Assembly: GCA_017745135.1 (NCBI GenBank)
Contig: JAGIAB010000003.1
Span: forward strand, 1 to 17,132
Direction of reading: 5' to 3'
DNA: 17,132 bases
Origin: Flavisolibacter sp.
GTDB taxonomy: Bacteria; Bacteroidota; Bacteroidia; Chitinophagales; Chitinophagaceae
Position numbers and translations under genes: made by a program. Positions 6,270-12,794 of the stretch are shown in pieces; the first letter of the stretch is position 1; each line of letters opens with the position of its first letter. Under the pieces are notes generated by a model. The model was not told where the DNA came from and did not search any database. It saw nothing but the letters and a program-made list of their open reading frames with translations.

Positions 6270-7346
6270 CTATTTCCTTTTTACAGCATCAAAGGATAAA
6301 TGGCCAGAAAAGAACTGCAGCATTTTCTTCTCGATTCTTTCTGCTACGCGGTTAATGTGATCGCCTTCATAAATTTCGAAAAAATGTTCGATGTTGTAAT
6401 TGTTTAACACACTGTCCAGCGTTCGGATGCTTGCTGCAATACTAAAGTCCCTGTTGCCTGCATCAAATCCAAACGCTTTCAATTTTCGAATATTAAAAAT
6501 GTATTGATCCAGATTATTCAATGGTCTGTTAGCATCCCATTTCTGTAACACCGAAGGTTGCAACTGGCCGTTCTTTACAGGCAGGTCAATATAAAACGGA
6601 GGCTGTGTTGGATTGGGCGACCAGGCTGCAGCAGAAGCAAAAAGGGCCTTGGTACCAAAATCCGCTTTCTGAAATTCTTCTATCGTTTTAACGCTGTCAG
6701 CACGTAAATAATTCTGTGGGACAGTTTGCGCAGGAGCTGGCGTTGAGTTCAAACAACAGGGACTTAATAAATACACTGTTGAAAACACATCAGGATTTTT
6801 TTCACCAATGCGTAAGGCTCCGTAACCGCCCATTGAATGGCCGCTCAAGCCACGGCTTTCTTTTTTGGCAATGGTGCGATAATGACCATCGATATAAGCC
6901 ACTAATTCCTTTGCAACAAAATCTTCCCAATTGCCTGTTGTTATCGAATTAGAATACATACTTCCCTGGAAACGTGTGTAGGCATCGGGTGTTACTACAA
7001 TCATTTCTTTTGCGGCGCCTTCTGCAAAAACCGTATCGAGTAAGGGCGGCAATACCATCCAATGCTTTTCAAAACCATAAAACTTTGCATCATTGTCCGT
7101 ATAGCCATGAAGAAAATACACTACAGGATAACGTTTAGTGGGATTGGTTTTATAACTCGCCGGAAGATAGATCGAAACGTACCGGTCGGCATCATCGCCA
7201 CTCAAATTTCCTTCCAGCATTTTGCTGTGAATTTTTATTCGTTGAACCGTTCCTTTGACAATTGATTTATTCTGGCTAAAAACAGGGTATGAAAGGAGAA
7301 TAAAGAATGATAATAGAAGCGTAAAACCGAGTGTAATTTTCTTCAT
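6270..7346 (-). CDS. Exported esterase D-like alpha/beta hydrolase
   Basis: This encodes a 358-residue secreted or periplasmic hydrolase of the esterase D / putative esterase family (PF00756), which includes feruloyl and acetyl-xylan-type esterases and S-formylglutathione hydrolase. Residues 1-24 are a signal peptide ending P-V-F-S-Q. The fold landmarks are V-V-Y-F-L-H-G-Y (75-82, oxyanion region), the nucleophile elbow G169-H-S171-M-G-G, D296 in F-D-A-G-N-R-D, and H330 in E-G-D-H, giving a full Ser-Asp-His triad. The long insert at 200-290 probably forms a substrate lid. It lies 49 bases after the GH18 gene and 268 bases before the epimerase gene. An ester or acetyl group on a polysaccharide is the inferred target; the exact substrate is unknown. 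Confidence 0.87.
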   Translation of the reverse strand: MKKITLGFTLLLSFFILLSYPVFSQNKSIVKGTVQRIKIHSKMLEGNLSGDDADRYVSIYLPASYKTNPTKRYPVVYFLHGYTDNDAKFYGFEKHWMVLPPLLDTVFAEGAAKEMIVVTPDAYTRFQGSMYSNSITTGNWEDFVAKELVAYIDGHYRTIAKKESRGLSGHSMGGYGALRIGEKNPDVFSTVYLLSPCCLNSTPAPAQTVPQNYLRADSVKTIEEFQKADFGTKALFASAAAWSPNPTQPPFYIDLPVKNGQLQPSVLQKWDANRPLNNLDQYIFNIRKLKAFGFDAGNRDFSIAASIRTLDSVLNNYNIEHFFEIYEGDHINRVAERIEKKMLQFFSGHLSFDAVKRK

Positions 7347-7395
7347 AAAACAGTATTGATTTAGCTTAACGAAGATATATCAAATCAAAAGCTGC

Positions 7396-8502
7396 TTATT
7401 GAGTTGATTTGCTATGCGTATGCTTTGCCTCATCGATCGCATCCAGCAATCCTCCTGAATAGACATCGCCGGTCAGTTGCCAGAACATAATACCACCCAG
7501 GTTTTTATCCATTGCATACTTTGTCTTTTCCTGTATGGAACGTTTATCATCATAAGTAACAAAAAGATGCCGTGCGGGATTAAATAAATAAGGAGCCATT
7601 GCCTGTTCATCCCAATGATAAACAAAACCACTGTCTGTTGAAAGACGCGAAGCAAAATTTTTATAAGAAATGCTCGTCAAAAATTTCCCGTTTTGATACA
7701 GTCCTGAAGCGGTATCGGGCACTTCTTCCCACATTCTTCCATAAAAGGCGGCGCCAATTATAATTTTCTTTGAAGGAACACCAAGAACGAGCAATCTTTG
7801 GACAGCATTGTCGGTTGATTCTGTTTGCTTATCTGTCGAATACAATGCTGTATGATGTCCTGTAAGTTTTGAATAACCGTTTACAAGATCATAGGTCATC
7901 AGGTTTACATAATTTACTTTCTTCATCACTTTTTTCCACTCCACCGCTTTATCGATAAAGCTGTTGAAACCACCGGCAGCAAAACTTAGTTCAGATCCTT
8001 TTCCAAGCATTTTTCTTAACTGCTTAATCAGCCTTGTAAAGTTTTGTTTATCGGCAGGCTGATACTTGTGACCAGGATATCCTGCAATGACAGGATATTC
8101 CCAATCGAGGTCGATGCCATCAGTACCAAAGTAATCAGAGAGCTGTTTTACTGAAACAGCAAATTCTTTTCTGCCGTTTTTAGTTGAAAACACATCGGAG
8201 CAGGTAGCACAACCGCCCCAGCCTCCTAATGAGAGCAGCACTTTTAAATCTGCATTTCTCTTTTTCAACGAAACCATTTTTTGGATCATGGCAGAATCAC
8301 CGGCATTGTCCACATCCAGACGGTTGCCTTTTAAATGACAAAAACTGAAAATGACGTGTGTGAGTTTCTCAACTGCAAAACTATCCACCTGTGAAAGATT
8401 GTTGCCGGAGTAATAAGCAATCACCGCAAACTTGTTTTGTTGTGCGTGAGAGCACAGAAGCAAAAGAACCATCGGCCATGTAATAAACATCCTTTTTTGC
8501 AT
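7396..8502 (-). CDS. Exported GH18 chitinase-like glycoside hydrolase
   Basis: This encodes a 368-residue secreted glycoside hydrolase of family 18, which cleaves beta-1,4-linked GlcNAc polymers such as chitin by substrate-assisted catalysis. The catalytic motif D128-G-I-D131-L-D133-W-E135-Y-P is intact, with E135 the acid/base. Also present are L-S-L-G-G-W (90-95, strand 3), M-T-Y-D205 (strand 6) and F-W-Q-L-T-G-D (340-346, strand 8 Trp). It is one catalytic domain without a binding module. I chose ATG 8502: it starts a signal peptide (K-R, then a hydrophobic stretch 6-17, ending S-H-A-Q-Q). An in-frame TTG at 8526 is the alternative; ATG 8490 is also possible. It is the first gene of the minus-strand series with the esterase and epimerase. 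Endo-GlcNAcase activity on glycans is the alternative to chitinase. Confidence 0.92.
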   Translation of the reverse strand: MQKRMFITWPMVLLLLCSHAQQNKFAVIAYYSGNNLSQVDSFAVEKLTHVIFSFCHLKGNRLDVDNAGDSAMIQKMVSLKKRNADLKVLLSLGGWGGCATCSDVFSTKNGRKEFAVSVKQLSDYFGTDGIDLDWEYPVIAGYPGHKYQPADKQNFTRLIKQLRKMLGKGSELSFAAGGFNSFIDKAVEWKKVMKKVNYVNLMTYDLVNGYSKLTGHHTALYSTDKQTESTDNAVQRLLVLGVPSKKIIIGAAFYGRMWEEVPDTASGLYQNGKFLTSISYKNFASRLSTDSGFVYHWDEQAMAPYLFNPARHLFVTYDDKRSIQEKTKYAMDKNLGGIMFWQLTGDVYSGGLLDAIDEAKHTHSKSTQ

Positions 8503-8899
8503 GGGTTTTATTTTAAGTTCCTGCAAGGGATGAATTGTAATAGCAGCATCTTAGGCAAACTATGAAATCTTCTCTTTTATAAGAATGATTTTGCGCAGCC
8601 TTTATAAAAATCATGTATTCTCCTTCAAAGAAAGAACCCCGGTAAAACCCAGCTTAACAGATACTAGTCCGCTTATAATGTTCATCGTTTCAGGAAAACA
8701 ACTAAGTAGCACGGCAATAGATAAAAGAAGGGGTTTTTAAGCCGACAACTTGTAATCAATGAGTATAAAATTGTCAATATGGCATTGACTGATTTCCCTT
8801 TTTTTACTGTTCAATCCTATTGGACAAACAGGTATTGTTTGAAAGATGAGGTTTAACCAATTCTTAAACTCTTTACTCGTTTATCCATATTTTCTTTAG
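8503..8899. other. Upstream region of the GH18 gene, no gene seen
   Basis: No coding region is supported. The stretch must hold the promoter of the GH18-esterase-epimerase series. TTTATAAGAATGAT (8576-8589) and TTTATAAAAATCAT (8601-8614) form a direct repeat with 12 of 14 matches, 25 bases apart start to start, a spacing near two helix turns. It could be a regulator site, but no match to a known operator is claimed. No clean TAnnTTTG box is present on the minus strand. Confidence 0.4.
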
Positions 8900-8907
8900 T
8901 AAGTTTG
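8900..8907 (+). promoter_or_regulatory. Bacteroidota-type -7 box upstream of a small ORF
   Basis: TAAGTTTG matches TAnnTTTG exactly and ends five bases before an ATG at 8913. GTTTA at 8879-8883 is a weak -33 candidate. If active, it drives a short transcript ending at the hairpin 9067-9099. Confidence 0.4.
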
Positions 8908-8912
8908 TAAGA

Positions 8913-9077
8913 ATGGCAAATTATAGCAATCATATCGCTTTAAAAAAGCCTATCGGGCATCTTGTGCTCGATATGAGGGATTGTTATACCTGGTCGTTCC
9001 CGGAATTTACTCCGTTTTGCCCTCAATTATATTACTTCTCCAGCTTTAAAGCCTTTGAAAATATAGCCCAAGCCTAA
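8913..9077 (+). CDS. Possible 54-residue small protein
   Basis: An ATG ORF of 54 codons with no recognisable domain, signal peptide or membrane segment. It has a basic N-terminal third (K-K at 11-12) and an aromatic-rich middle (Y25, W27, F29, F32, F35, Y40, Y41, F42). Support comes from context: a perfect -7 box ends five bases before the ATG, and an 8-bp GC-rich stem begins inside the last codons and spans the stop. There is no ribosome binding site. It may instead be a non-coding RNA of about 190 bases that happens to contain an ORF. Confidence 0.3.
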   Translation: MANYSNHIALKKPIGHLVLDMRDCYTWSFPEFTPFCPQLYYFSSFKAFENIAQA

Positions 9078-9099
9078 AACACAATCTTAGGGGCTTGGG
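9067..9099 (+). terminator. Hairpin CCCAAGCC / GGCTTGGG
   Basis: The perfect 8-bp arms at 9067-9074 and 9092-9099 can extend by TAA/TTA across a two-base bulge. It overlaps the stop codon of the small ORF. The T run comes only later (about 9135-9141), so it is not a textbook intrinsic terminator. Confidence 0.4.
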
Positions 9100-9342
9100 A
9101 TTGCTTGCACCTGATTATTTCAATCATTAGTCAAATTTTTTGCTTTACCGGAAGAAGCAAATTGATTTTATAGCTGGGCTCATGATGCTTTTGCTTACCA
9201 TAACAAATGCTGTTTTACAAAAACAGGCGTTGTTGCGTCTGCAATGGCATTGTGCACTGCATGTCACCATGCCTGCTATTGATCCATTTGATCATGCCTG
9301 GCAAAAAAATGTTTTGATCAGCATTCATTAATACAATAAAAC

Positions 9343-9360
9343 GTCAGCCATGTCAGCCAT
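9343..9360 (+). repeat. Tandem 9-bp duplication over a start codon
   Basis: GTCAGCCAT occurs twice in direct succession (9343-9351 and 9352-9360). The first copy supplies the AT of the start codon ATG 9350-9352, and the second encodes the start of residues 2-4 of the membrane protein. Confidence 0.8.
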
Positions 9361-9868
9361 ACTTGTTGCAGCTATATTAGTTGGAATTGTGGTAGCCATT
9401 TGCCTTCTTCTGATCAGCATTCACAACAAACATAAACGTGAAGCCATGAATAACTTACTTAAACATTTTAGTCAGTTGGGAACTGAAAACAACCTGAATT
9501 TTTCAAGCCAGGAAGTGCTGAACAATTGTGTTCTCGGATTGGATGGTGTTAACCGTAAGATTTTAGTGGTTACAAAAGAAGATGGTTTTTACAGTTCATT
9601 CATGATCGATCTGAATGAAGTAAGGAGCTGCACGGTAAAAAAAATGTATGGCACAATAAGAGTGGGTGATCTGAAGAATCATAACCTGGACCAACACCTC
9701 GAAAAGATAGTGCTGCAATTTGAGTTCAACCGTAAACCGTCAGTTGAAATTGTATTCTATAACAACTCTGACAACCACATTTACGAAACGCAGGAACTGG
9801 AACAAAAAGCAAAGCACTGGGAAGCGATTCTGTCAAAGATGCACACACCTTTAAAAAATATTGCTTAA
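9350..9868 (+). CDS. Membrane-anchored protein A1, possible PH-like domain
   Basis: A 172-residue protein that I cannot assign to a named family. One N-terminal membrane helix (about 4-24) is followed by a basic stretch (H-N-K-H-K-R), so the rest should face the cytoplasm. Residues 60-165 alternate short strands with a final helix: G-L-D-G-V-N-R-K-I-L, I-D-L-N-E-V, I-V-L-Q-F-E, V-E-I-V-F-Y-N, then K-A-K-H-W-E. This pattern resembles a bacterial PH-like fold; that is inference. The 167-residue protein at 12104 shares the architecture and motifs G-L-D-x2-N-x-K, L-x-E-V, K-P-x-V, F-Y-N and K-A-x-H-W, so the two are paralogues. No clear promoter or ribosome binding site is seen. ATG 9350 lies in a 9-bp tandem repeat. 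Confidence 0.72.
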   Translation: MSAILVAAILVGIVVAICLLLISIHNKHKREAMNNLLKHFSQLGTENNLNFSSQEVLNNCVLGLDGVNRKILVVTKEDGFYSSFMIDLNEVRSCTVKKMYGTIRVGDLKNHNLDQHLEKIVLQFEFNRKPSVEIVFYNNSDNHIYETQELEQKAKHWEAILSKMHTPLKNIA

Positions 9869-9893
9869 TAAAATCCCGGGTAAGGAGTTGGAT

Positions 9894-10049
9894 ATGAAAA
9901 AATATTCTTTAGCAAACTTGTGTTTATACGCCAATAAGCTTGCGCCTGCAAAAAGCAATTTTGCTTTTACAGCGATTGCCAGGCATATCCATGCTTACTC
10001 CGTGTTTGCATTACCCAGGGATGGTAGCTTCCAACAACCCTTTCCATAA
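9894..10049 (+). CDS. Possible 51-residue small protein with strong Shine-Dalgarno
   Basis: An ATG ORF of 51 codons between A1 and the glutamate-synthase-like gene. AAGGAG at 9882-9887 lies six bases before the ATG, the best ribosome binding site in the cluster. The peptide is basic (M-K-K start, about nine Lys/Arg/His) without a membrane segment or known domain. An 8-bp inverted repeat AAAAGCAA/TTGCTTTT (9951-9968) lies within it, which could be a hairpin in the RNA instead. Coding status is uncertain. Confidence 0.3.
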   Translation: MKKYSLANLCLYANKLAPAKSNFAFTAIARHIHAYSVFALPRDGSFQQPFP

Positions 10050-10096
10050 TGAAGGGGAACTGACACAAATTTTTTAAAACAATAAAACGGTGCGGT

Positions 10097-11659
10097 ATGA
10101 AAGATTCGAAATGGATTTCGATAAGGGGCATGATCGTATTTGCAGTGATACTTCTTAATGCGATTATTTTAAGGAAAGCATTCACGGCTGGCAGCACATG
10201 GTACTGGGGCTTGCTGGTCAGTGCACCCTTGCTTGCAATCGCTGTTATCGATATCACTCAAAGGAGGCATGCCATTATTCGCAACTTTCCGTTGATCGGT
10301 CACCTGCGTTATTTTTTTGAATTTATTCGCCCGGAACTGAGACAATACTTTTTTGAATCGGATCTTGATGGGAAACCCTTCAACAGAAGACAACGTTCCA
10401 TTGTTTATCAAAGAGCAAAAAATGAAAAACAAACGGTGGCTTTTGGCATGCAGGCCGATCCGGCAAAACCCGGATATGAATGGGCAGCCCATTCCATTTA
10501 TCCGGTAACGATCAAAGAACAGGACCTGAGAGTTTGGATAGGTAATTACCAGTGTATGCAGCCATATCATGCAAGTATTTTCAATATCGGCGCCATGAGT
10601 TATGGAGCATTAAGTAAAACAGCAATTGTTTCATTGAATGAAGGCGCATCCATTGGAAAGTTTGCACACAACACCGGTGAAGGCGGAATCAGTGATTATC
10701 ATTTGCGTGGTGGTGACCTGATCTGGCAAATCGGCACGGGATATTTTGGTTGCCGTGATGCCAATGGAAAATTCAGCGCTATGGCCTTTCGCAAAAATGC
10801 TTTGCGTCCGCAGGTAAAGATGATTGAGCTGAAGCTATCACAGGGTGCAAAGCCGGGACATGGAGGCATTCTTCCGGGATCAAAAAATACACCTGAGATC
10901 GCAGCCATTCGCATGGTCGTTCCGGGAACAACTGTTCATTCGCCAACAAGGCACTCGGAATTTGATTCACCTGAAGGATTGATTCAGTTCCTTCAATTGC
11001 TGAGAGAACTGAGTGAAGGCAAACCGGTGGGCTTTAAGCTTTGTATAGGAGATAAACAGGAATTTACAGAGATCTGCCGTGCAATCATCAATACAGGCAT
11101 TATGCCCGATTTTATTTCCATTGATGGAGCGGAAGGCGGGACCGGAGCGGCGCCACTTGAGTTTACAGACCATGTGGGAATGCCTTTGCATGAAGCGCTT
11201 GCATTTGCAAAACAAGCTTTGGATGCTTTCAATTTGAGCGATCACATAAAACTGATAGCAGCAGGAAAGATCATCACCGGGTTTGATGTTTTGAAAGCAA
11301 TGTCGTTAGGCGCATCCGCATGTTATAGCTCAAGGGGAATGATGATGGCGCTTGGTTGCATCCAGGCATTGGTGTGCGACAGCGGCAGATGTCCTGTAGG
11401 AGTTGCCACACAAAACCCTTCGTTGTATAAAGGGCTTCATCCTGCAGATAAAAGAATACGGGTTGCCAATTTTCATTTAAAAACAATTGAAGCAACAAAA
11501 GAGATCATGGAGGCATGTGGCTTTAAAAGAATTGAAAGCATACATCCTTCAAAGTTTTTCAGAAGGGTAAATGAACACGAGGTCAAAAGCTTTGAGCAAA
11601 TCTACTTTCACGAAAAAGGTAGTGCCTTGATCAATAAACTTAATTCACAATTAAATTAA
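10097..11659 (+). CDS. Membrane-anchored FMN-binding glutamate synthase-like protein
   Basis: This encodes a 520-residue protein of the FMN-binding glutamate synthase family, corresponding to the FMN/iron-sulfur domain of the GltB large subunit but without the glutaminase and C-terminal beta-helix domains. Two membrane helices precede the domain (about 9-28 and 34-53), so the enzyme should sit on the inner face of the membrane. Visible landmarks are G165-A-M-S-Y-G-A-L-S (FMN barrel), N-T-G-E-G-G (about 192-197), K-P-G-H-G-G-I-L-P (about 253-261), D343-G-A-E-G-G-T-G-A-A-P (phosphate/FMN loop) and C421-x5-C427-x4-C432 in G-R-C-P-V-G-V-A-T-Q, the GltS 3Fe-4S pattern. Without an amidotransferase domain it would need ammonia, or another amino donor or substrate; true glutamate synthesis is unproven. 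It is followed five bases later by the Rnk-like gene, a tight operon. Confidence 0.88.
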   Translation: MKDSKWISIRGMIVFAVILLNAIILRKAFTAGSTWYWGLLVSAPLLAIAVIDITQRRHAIIRNFPLIGHLRYFFEFIRPELRQYFFESDLDGKPFNRRQRSIVYQRAKNEKQTVAFGMQADPAKPGYEWAAHSIYPVTIKEQDLRVWIGNYQCMQPYHASIFNIGAMSYGALSKTAIVSLNEGASIGKFAHNTGEGGISDYHLRGGDLIWQIGTGYFGCRDANGKFSAMAFRKNALRPQVKMIELKLSQGAKPGHGGILPGSKNTPEIAAIRMVVPGTTVHSPTRHSEFDSPEGLIQFLQLLRELSEGKPVGFKLCIGDKQEFTEICRAIINTGIMPDFISIDGAEGGTGAAPLEFTDHVGMPLHEALAFAKQALDAFNLSDHIKLIAAGKIITGFDVLKAMSLGASACYSSRGMMMALGCIQALVCDSGRCPVGVATQNPSLYKGLHPADKRIRVANFHLKTIEATKEIMEACGFKRIESIHPSKFFRRVNEHEVKSFEQIYFHEKGSALINKLNSQLN

Positions 11660-11664
11660 AAGCT

Positions 11665-12078
11665 ATGCAAAAGACAGACAGCAAGACAGACAGCAGATTG
11701 GTACTTGCAAAACAGGATTACGATATCATCATGTTTTATATAAGAAGAGGACTGCCAACCATTACATTCAACAGGCAGGACGCCGAAGAACTGGAAAGCG
11801 AATTAAAAAGAGCAAAGGTGGTTGATAAGGAAGAACTGCCCGATGATGTTGTGCGCCTTAACTCTAAAGTTACCGTCAAAGAGGAAGATGCAAATAAAGT
11901 AATGGAGCTAACAGTGGTTACTCCTGAAAAAGCAAACATCAAACAAAGACTGATTTCAATTATGTCGCCGATAGGCACAGCGCTGATCGGTTTTCGAAAA
12001 GGCCAGCAGGTAAAATGGAAAGTGCCGTCGGGTAAAAAAACATTTACCATTATGGATGTGCAAAACTTGTATGGATGA
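11665..12078 (+). CDS. GreA/GreB C-terminal domain protein (Rnk-like), B1
   Basis: This encodes a 137-residue cytosolic protein with a GreA/GreB C-terminal (FKBP-like) domain at about 60-134: V-V-R-L-N-S-K-V-T-V, E-L-T-V-V-T-P-E-K-A, S-P-I-G-T-A-L-I-G, W-K-V-P-S-G-K-K-T-F-T-I-M. The N-terminal 55 residues are too short for the long GreA coiled coil and resemble Rnk, a Gre-related protein that binds RNA polymerase in the secondary channel region but does not cleave RNA. A role in modulating transcription under stress is inferred. Residues 3-10 are K-T-D-S twice, encoded by a perfect 12-bp tandem duplication. It starts five bases after the glutamate-synthase-like gene and ends 25 before A2. It is paralogous to the protein at 12795. 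Confidence 0.87.
   Translation: MQKTDSKTDSRLVLAKQDYDIIMFYIRRGLPTITFNRQDAEELESELKRAKVVDKEELPDDVVRLNSKVTVKEEDANKVMELTVVTPEKANIKQRLISIMSPIGTALIGFRKGQQVKWKVPSGKKTFTIMDVQNLYG
11671..11694 (+). repeat. Tandem 12-bp duplication inside B1
   Basis: AAGACAGACAGC occurs twice in direct succession (11671-11682 and 11683-11694), in frame, giving K-T-D-S twice at residues 3-10 of the Rnk-like protein. The paralogue B2 has no equivalent, so this is probably a recent slippage event. Confidence 0.85.
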
Positions 12079-12094
12079 TTAAAAACTTAAAAAC
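12079..12094 (+). repeat. Tandem 8-bp duplication before A2
   Basis: TTAAAAAC occurs twice in direct succession (12079-12086 and 12087-12094) in the 25-base spacer between the B1 stop and the A2 start. It is AT-rich, so chance is a real alternative. Confidence 0.6.
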
Positions 12095-12103
12095 TGTCCG
12101 GCT

Positions 12104-12607
12104 ATGTTAACCTATTTGGTGATTTTAATTTTAATTGTTGCATTTTCTGCAATTGGAATAAGGGCGTTGATAAAGGAGAGGATACACAAGCGAAAACAAC
12201 TTCGCATGGCTGAAGCATATGACCGATTTGTGAGACAATTCAAACTGGCCGTGGATTATTCTGAATTTCTTTGCTACAGGTATATTGGCCTTGACAGGAA
12301 AAACAAAAAACTGATCCTGATCGATCACTCCAGCTATGAAAAGCAGGAGCAGTGTGTTTGTTTGCACGAAGTTGGAGAAAGTAAAATCATCCATACAAAA
12401 GATGAAGATCAGAGTATAAAGAGTGTTTTACTGGAATTAAGAAATAAGCGAAACAACAAACCTGTACAGTTTTGTTTTTATAACAAAGATCATGATCCAC
12501 TGATAGAACTACCGTCCCTGTCCAGAAAAGCCATTCATTGGAAAACCAAGGTAGATATTCATAAACATCGTGGCAATGTCAGTTTTGAGGCCGAATATGT
12601 TTTATGA
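12104..12607 (+). CDS. Membrane-anchored protein A2, paralogue of A1
   Basis: A 167-residue protein of no family I can name. It has one N-terminal membrane helix (about 2-22), a basic juxtamembrane stretch (K-E-R-I-H-K-R-K-Q), then a probable cytosolic domain: Y-I-G-L-D-R-K-N-K-K-L-I-L-I-D, C-L-H-E-V, S-V-L-L-E-L, K-P-V-Q-F-C-F-Y-N, and a closing helix with K-A-I-H-W-K. These align in order with A1 (G-L-D, N-x-K, L-x-E-V, K-P, F-Y-N, K-A-x-H-W), so the two are diverged paralogues with a possible PH-like fold. A2 lacks the segment corresponding to residues about 103-116 of A1. Its start lies 25 bases after B1, so it is likely the third gene of the glutamate-synthase-like/B1/A2 operon. Confidence 0.72.
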   Translation: MLTYLVILILIVAFSAIGIRALIKERIHKRKQLRMAEAYDRFVRQFKLAVDYSEFLCYRYIGLDRKNKKLILIDHSSYEKQEQCVCLHEVGESKIIHTKDEDQSIKSVLLELRNKRNNKPVQFCFYNKDHDPLIELPSLSRKAIHWKTKVDIHKHRGNVSFEAEYVL

Positions 12608-12707
12608 GGGTTGCCTTAAAATCAATCCGTACAAACTTGCAGTGGGATAGCATCCGTACCCTTATTTTTCACTAAAATGTCGACTATGAGTTACTTAAAA
12701 ATCTTTC

Positions 12708-12740
12708 ACATTTCATGCTCCTCGCAAAGAGGAGCTATGT
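12708..12740. repeat. Small hairpin repeat, copy 2 (ACATTTC / GCTCCTC-GAGGAGC / ATGT)
   Basis: ACATTTC (12708-12714) is followed by a perfect 7-bp stem GCTCCTC/GAGGAGC (12717-12735) with a gcaaa loop and then ATGT (12737-12740). The layout is that of the element at 35-61. It lies in the 187-base spacer between A2 and B2 and may separate their transcripts. Confidence 0.55.
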
Positions 12741-12794
12741 AATTGCCTGAATCGTTTTGTTCAAAATTCTATTCCATCATTTAATGTCTTTATC

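Noticed and set aside
9140..9331. 63-codon ORF upstream of A1
   Set aside because: It starts with TTG, has no ribosome binding site or promoter box and matches no family. I keep only its 13-bp repeat with A1 as an observation.
9967..11498. Minus-strand open frames opposite the glutamate-synthase-like gene
   Set aside because: They are antisense to a strongly supported coding region, show no domain pattern and overlap each other.
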